In this document: piece after piece, positions 60,569 through 64,000 of the stretch
Position numbering within the stretch: position 1 is the stretch's first letter
Layout of the letters: the number at the start of each line of letters is the position of its first letter
Source of the DNA: Telopea speciosissima
Taxonomy: Eukaryota > Streptophyta > Magnoliopsida > Proteales > Proteaceae
Reading direction: 5' to 3'
DNA: 64,000 nucleotides
Assembly (NCBI RefSeq): GCF_018873765.1
Contig: NC_057917.1
Span: forward strand, 60,012,464-60,076,463
Notes under the pieces: model-generated
What the model was told of the DNA's origin: nothing
The model's input: only the letters and a program-made list of their open reading frames with translations
The model's database searches: none
Made by a program: the position numbers and the translations under genes

Positions 60569-61307
60569 GGGCTTGCATGATAACACTTCTGTTTCTGGGA
60601 CATATTTCTAGGCAAAAAAACACGTTTAGTAACGCATAATAATTTCTATTTCTTGGCCAGAAAAGAAACAGAAAAGCGTTTGTTATGCACAATCATTTCT
60701 GTTTCTAGAACTTCTGTACAATTTCAAAAATACCATTAAATACCAAAAAATTTGGTGGACGTGGACGTGGTGGCAGTGTTGGTGGAGGTGGTGGCGGTAT
60801 TTGATGGTGGTGGTGGTGGCGGTGGCGGTGACGGTGGTGGAGGTAGTGGTGGCGAGGGCTGAGATGGTGGTGGCAGTGGTGGAGGTAGTGGTGGCGGTGG
60901 GGGAGGTGGTGGTGGTAGAGGTGGCAGTAGTGGTGGAGGTGGTGGTGGTGGAGGTGGCGGCGGTGGAGGTAGTGGTGGCGGCGGCGGAGGTGGTCGTGGT
61001 GGTGGTGGTTGAAGTTGCATTGGAAGTGCTGTTTTATTTTGAACATGAAATTACTGTTTTGCCCATCAAATTAAGCATGTGCTCATTAAAGAGCAACTCC
61101 CCCCTTATTTCTTTCTTTTATTTCTGGGACAGAGAAGCTTCAAATTGGAGTTTCTTTTTTTCTATTTCTCAGCAACTTTTTTGTCCCGGTTCATTCCCAG
61201 GAACAAAAAAATGAACCAGGGTTAAGAAACAGATTTCTCTTATTTTTTTGTTCCCAGGAACAAAAAAACAGAGAAATAGAGAAACAGGAGTGTTAGCATG
61301 CAGGTCC
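60569..61307. mobile_element. Tourist-like MITE with expanded GGT minisatellite
   Basis: The ends GGGCTTGCATGATAACACTT and AGTGTTAGCATGCAGGTCC are inverted repeats, flanked by TAA on both sides (60566-60568, 61308-61310), the PIF/Harbinger TWA target. It shares the block GCCCATCAAATTAAGCATG ... CTCATTAAAGAGCA with the element at 34656-35129. The interior is dominated by a GGT/GGC tract. No transposase. Confidence 0.8.
60752..61015. repeat. (GGT/GGC/GGA)n minisatellite
   Basis: About 260 bp of G-rich trinucleotides. Open frames on both strands (poly-Val/Ala on plus, poly-Pro or poly-His on minus) are low-complexity artefacts. Confidence 0.9.
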
Positions 61308-61314
61308 TAATGGT

Positions 61315-62025
61315 CCAGCTCACAATCTAGCTCATGGGAGCTGTATTTAGCTATTAGTTTACTTTATTTTATTCCTAGTTCAAGTAGGAGTTTGTTTATT
61401 TAGTATTGTTTTATTTCAGCTAAGTTGTGATAGCTACTTAGAACTCCTAATCAGCATACGAGTTTGTTTCCAGTTTTCATAGTCAAAGTAGGAGTGTTTT
61501 CGGTTGCTATAAAAAATATTGTAAGGCTCAATAGCCCAGACGATTTTGATTATTGATATTCTGAGTTGCTTTGTCCAAATACCTGTGAGAAGCAGAGTGG
61601 GTGAGAGACCCGGAACCTGAGATAGGTTGCATCCTTTTTCTTCCTCACGCATGCTCTGTTTTCTGATTTATATAGCTGAATTGATTCTACACTAATCTAT
61701 CCTGCGGTTCTGGTGTTTTGATCGTCGGATTTATGCTATTCAGTCTCCTACAACATATCATTAAGTATTAGTACTCTATTGGAGTATTTGTATTGATTTA
61801 CATATGAGAATCACTGAACATATCCTGCGGCTACTCTGTTTTAAGTCAGCTTTCAGATTATATTACTTTGACTCCTGAACTTGTTTTCTTAATCTGATTA
61901 ATACTAAACTTGTGATATTAGAGAGCTACCCTAGAGTGCCACTCCGACCTTGGTTTGGTGGGCATCTGATCAAGTATATTGATTGCTACTTCAAAATCTC
62001 CTAAATCTGCTATTTTGGGTTTCAG
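61315..62025. other. LTR-like A+T-rich sequence, unresolved
   Basis: T-rich blocks such as TTTACTTTATTTTATTCCTAG and a leader-like section around 61560-61650 suggest an old LTR, but no TG...CA borders or TSD could be fixed. Confidence 0.3.
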
Positions 62026-62277
62026 ATCTAATGTTTGTTTGATTACTTTTATTCTAACCATTAGATTTAAGCCATATTTGGGGATTTGAGTGGCCCTACT
62101 TAGAATGGTGTTCGATCCAAATTTGAGCCCAATCCAATTCTTGGATTGAACTTAATTTCAGATTTACCAATTGCTAGTTTTTCACACAAAAGAAGAGAAA
62201 AGCAGGGTTAAAAGGATTCAAAATTTATAGTTATTGGGTTAGGCTACCTAACCCATTTGGTTGAGCAGCCTAACCTG

Positions 62278-62694
62278 CATATTTGTCACGGCATCACCTA
62301 GGCGTCCAGGTGCCTTCTTGTGTCCAAGGCGACAACACGCCTTGTTTAATGCAAGAAAGGCAACTGCCTTCGACATCTAGGCATCACCTTGTGGCCTTGT
62401 GACAGCATCCCTTATATAATATTGACACTTCATGAGTTTATGTTGATGTATGTTTATTACTTTGTTTTTTGATATGCCTATATTATATCCTATGCGTTGT
62501 TTATTATACGTTAGTTTTCTCCTATGAGATCATTACTAGCATAATTACATCATATTGCATTGATTTGACTTCTATGTTGCATAATGCATATAAGCATAAT
62601 CATATAAAATTAACATTGCTACATACACTGCACACCACAGGCGCCTTGTAGCCCCTCCAACACCTTGGGTCTCCTAGTCACCTTGACAACTATG
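62278..62694. mobile_element. hAT-like MITE
   Basis: The ends CATATTTGTCACGG and CCTTGACAACTATG (reverse complement CATAGTTGTCAAGG) are inverted repeats, with 8-bp TSD CTAACCTG/CTAACCTA (62270-62277, 62695-62702). The subterminal region carries AGGCGTCCAGGTGCC-type words. No coding capacity in 417 bp. The same terminus occurs at 127. Confidence 0.7.
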
Positions 62695-62702
62695 CTAACC
62701 TA

Positions 62703-63190
62703 CATTCAAGAAAAGTGTAAATCTTTCCAACACAAAATGACTTTTGCAACTTGTTCACAATTCTGTCAATGTAATATGCAATGAAGTTTTTCAGCTAAAT
62801 TACACTGATCATTATTCCTTGTCCCCACACTGGTTTTGCATAGCTCTCATCGCCTAATTCAATTTCACTCACATCCTCATGACATTGGCCAAGTACCTAG
62901 TGAAACATGCCAAAACCAGTGGTGGATTCAAAAACCAAGAGACTGCTGTAGATTAAAGATTATGATGCAGATCCAAGGTTTAAAGTCAAACACATGTGCA
63001 AGGGGGAGAGCCCAACGAGCCCAACCAGTCCAGCCAGCCTACACCCACAAGCCCAGCCCTTGCGGTTGAGCTTGGTCCACTTTAACGGTTTCTATTTTTG
63101 TTAGATTCTACTTTATTATGCTTAGTAGTTAATTATAACCTATTTGTCTTATTACCTATTTAATCTTTCATCCTTCTTTTTTTTTTTTCA
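62703..63190. other. Intergenic, no gene recognised
   Basis: A+T-rich spacer. The 77-codon frame at 62836-63069 has no recognisable features. Confidence 0.45.
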
Positions 63191-63197
63191 ATCTTTC

Positions 63198-63389
63198 TGT
63201 TAACAAAACTGAAATTGAGAGAATGGCTAGAATAATCGATGTGATTATTCAGCCCTCATATTTATAACTTTCATAAAATAACAAAATTACACTAATAACC
63301 CCATATCGCCGACCATACTAGCTATAGGGAAATAACAATAGAAAAAATACCAAAAATACCCTTATAAGATCCGGTAATACATCTCAACA
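63198..63389 (-). repeat. 3' LTR of the right-hand copia element
   Basis: TG...CA borders with the polypurine tract immediately to the right. Confidence 0.8.
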
Positions 63390-64000
63390 CTCCCCCTCAA
63401 GTTGGGGCATAGATATCACACATGCCCAACTTGACTAGACTAGGATAAAACAACTTCCCACTCAACCCTTTGGTGAAGACATCAGCTAATTGATCTCCAG
63501 ACTTCACAAAAGGGATACAAATCTGCCCACTCTCTAACTTCTCCTTGATGAAGTGTCTGTCAATCTCCACATGTTTGGCTGTACCGGATTGTGGGCAATG
63601 CTAATCGCTGCTTTGTTGTCATAGTACAACATCATTGGAAGATGAACAGAACCATGGATATCTAGGAGTAAACTCTGAAGCTACAATAACTCACATATGC
63701 CCTGGGCCATGGTACGGAATTCAGCTTCAGCACTTGATCTTGCCACAACATTTTGTTTTTTACTCCACCATGTTACCAGATTTCCTCCAACAAAAGTACA
63801 ATAGCCGGAGGTTGATTTCCTGTCTGGATTACCACCGCAATCAGCATCTGTATAAGCCTCAATGCGAAGATGGTCATGAGGAGACAAAATGATCCCTTTT
63901 CCTGGAGCTAATTTCAAGTAATGGAGAATACGGAGAACAGCAACCATATGAGTGGAATAGGGATCATGCATGAACTGACTTACTAGGCTTACAGCAATGG
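63198..64000 (-). mobile_element. 3' end of a Ty1/copia element (continues past window)
   Basis: The 3' LTR is 63198-63389 (192 bp; TGTTAACAAAA ... TCTCAACA on plus). Directly inside is the polypurine tract TTGAGGGGGAG (minus strand). The minus-strand frame 63971-63681 encodes copia RNase H: YSTHMVAVLRILHYLK, YTDADCGGNPDRKSTSGYC, TWWSKKQNVVARSSAEAEF. This is a different family from the 39300 element, with another LTR sequence. The rest lies beyond 64000. Confidence 0.9.

Noticed and set aside
60705..61214. Pro/His-rich (minus) and Val/Glu-rich (plus) open frames
   Set aside because: They are translations of the GGT/GGC minisatellite inside a MITE; every frame is open because the DNA is low-complexity.

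Overview
The window is nuclear DNA of a flowering plant. It has GT-AG (and one GC-AG) introns, a nuclear tRNA-Trp gene, plant-type LTR retrotransposons, LINEs, Au-type SINEs, RTE elements, hAT and Tourist-like non-autonomous DNA transposons, and a plastid-derived insert. Nothing in it is bacterial. It is A+T-rich and gene-poor. Most of the sequence is transposon debris of several ages. I cannot fix the species.

Genes. (1) An intact tRNA-Trp(CCA) lies on the minus strand at 1906-1977. (2) A ribosomal protein uL30/RPL7 gene of the divergent plant L7-1 type lies on the plus strand at about 7660-12686. Its ribosomal-protein promoter, leader intron and splice sites look intact, but two +1 frame disruptions in exons 3 and 4 suggest a pseudogene or local base errors. 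(3) A large minus-strand gene (CDS 32665 down to 17280) has nine coding exons that join into one open 1,486-codon frame for a FIPS5/FIP1[V]-like pre-mRNA 3'-end-processing protein. One intron has a GC donor, and intron 2 is full of transposon remnants. (4) A weakly supported, unrecognised minus-strand unit may lie at 58100-59160.

Layout. 1-7500: SINE, tRNA, hAT-like and other TIR elements, and a plus-strand LINE nested in a minus-strand LINE, each with target-site duplications (TSDs). 7494-12686: RPL7-like gene, with tandem duplications in its long intron. 13744-15161: foldback and MITE elements. 17280-32665: FIPS5-like gene. 33200-39295: degraded LINE, Tourist-like element, solo LTR and hAT element. 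39300-55512: a Ty1/copia element of about 5 kb on the minus strand, swollen to 16.2 kb by inserts. These inserts are a TIR element plus a LINE in its reverse transcriptase, an Au SINE in its integrase, a plastid 16S rRNA fragment in its gag, a 7-kb non-autonomous Ty3/gypsy element in its 5' part, and a 1.5-kb solo LTR inside its own 5' LTR. 55721-62694: RTE LINE, second SINE, a second Tourist-like element with a large GGT minisatellite, and a hAT element. 63198-64000: 3' end of another copia element that runs off the window.

The most unusual item is in the non-autonomous gypsy element (45871-52878). Its internal region has lost recognisable gag-pol but carries a plus-strand (antisense) unit with TATA box, leader, intron, decayed ORF and poly(A) signal.
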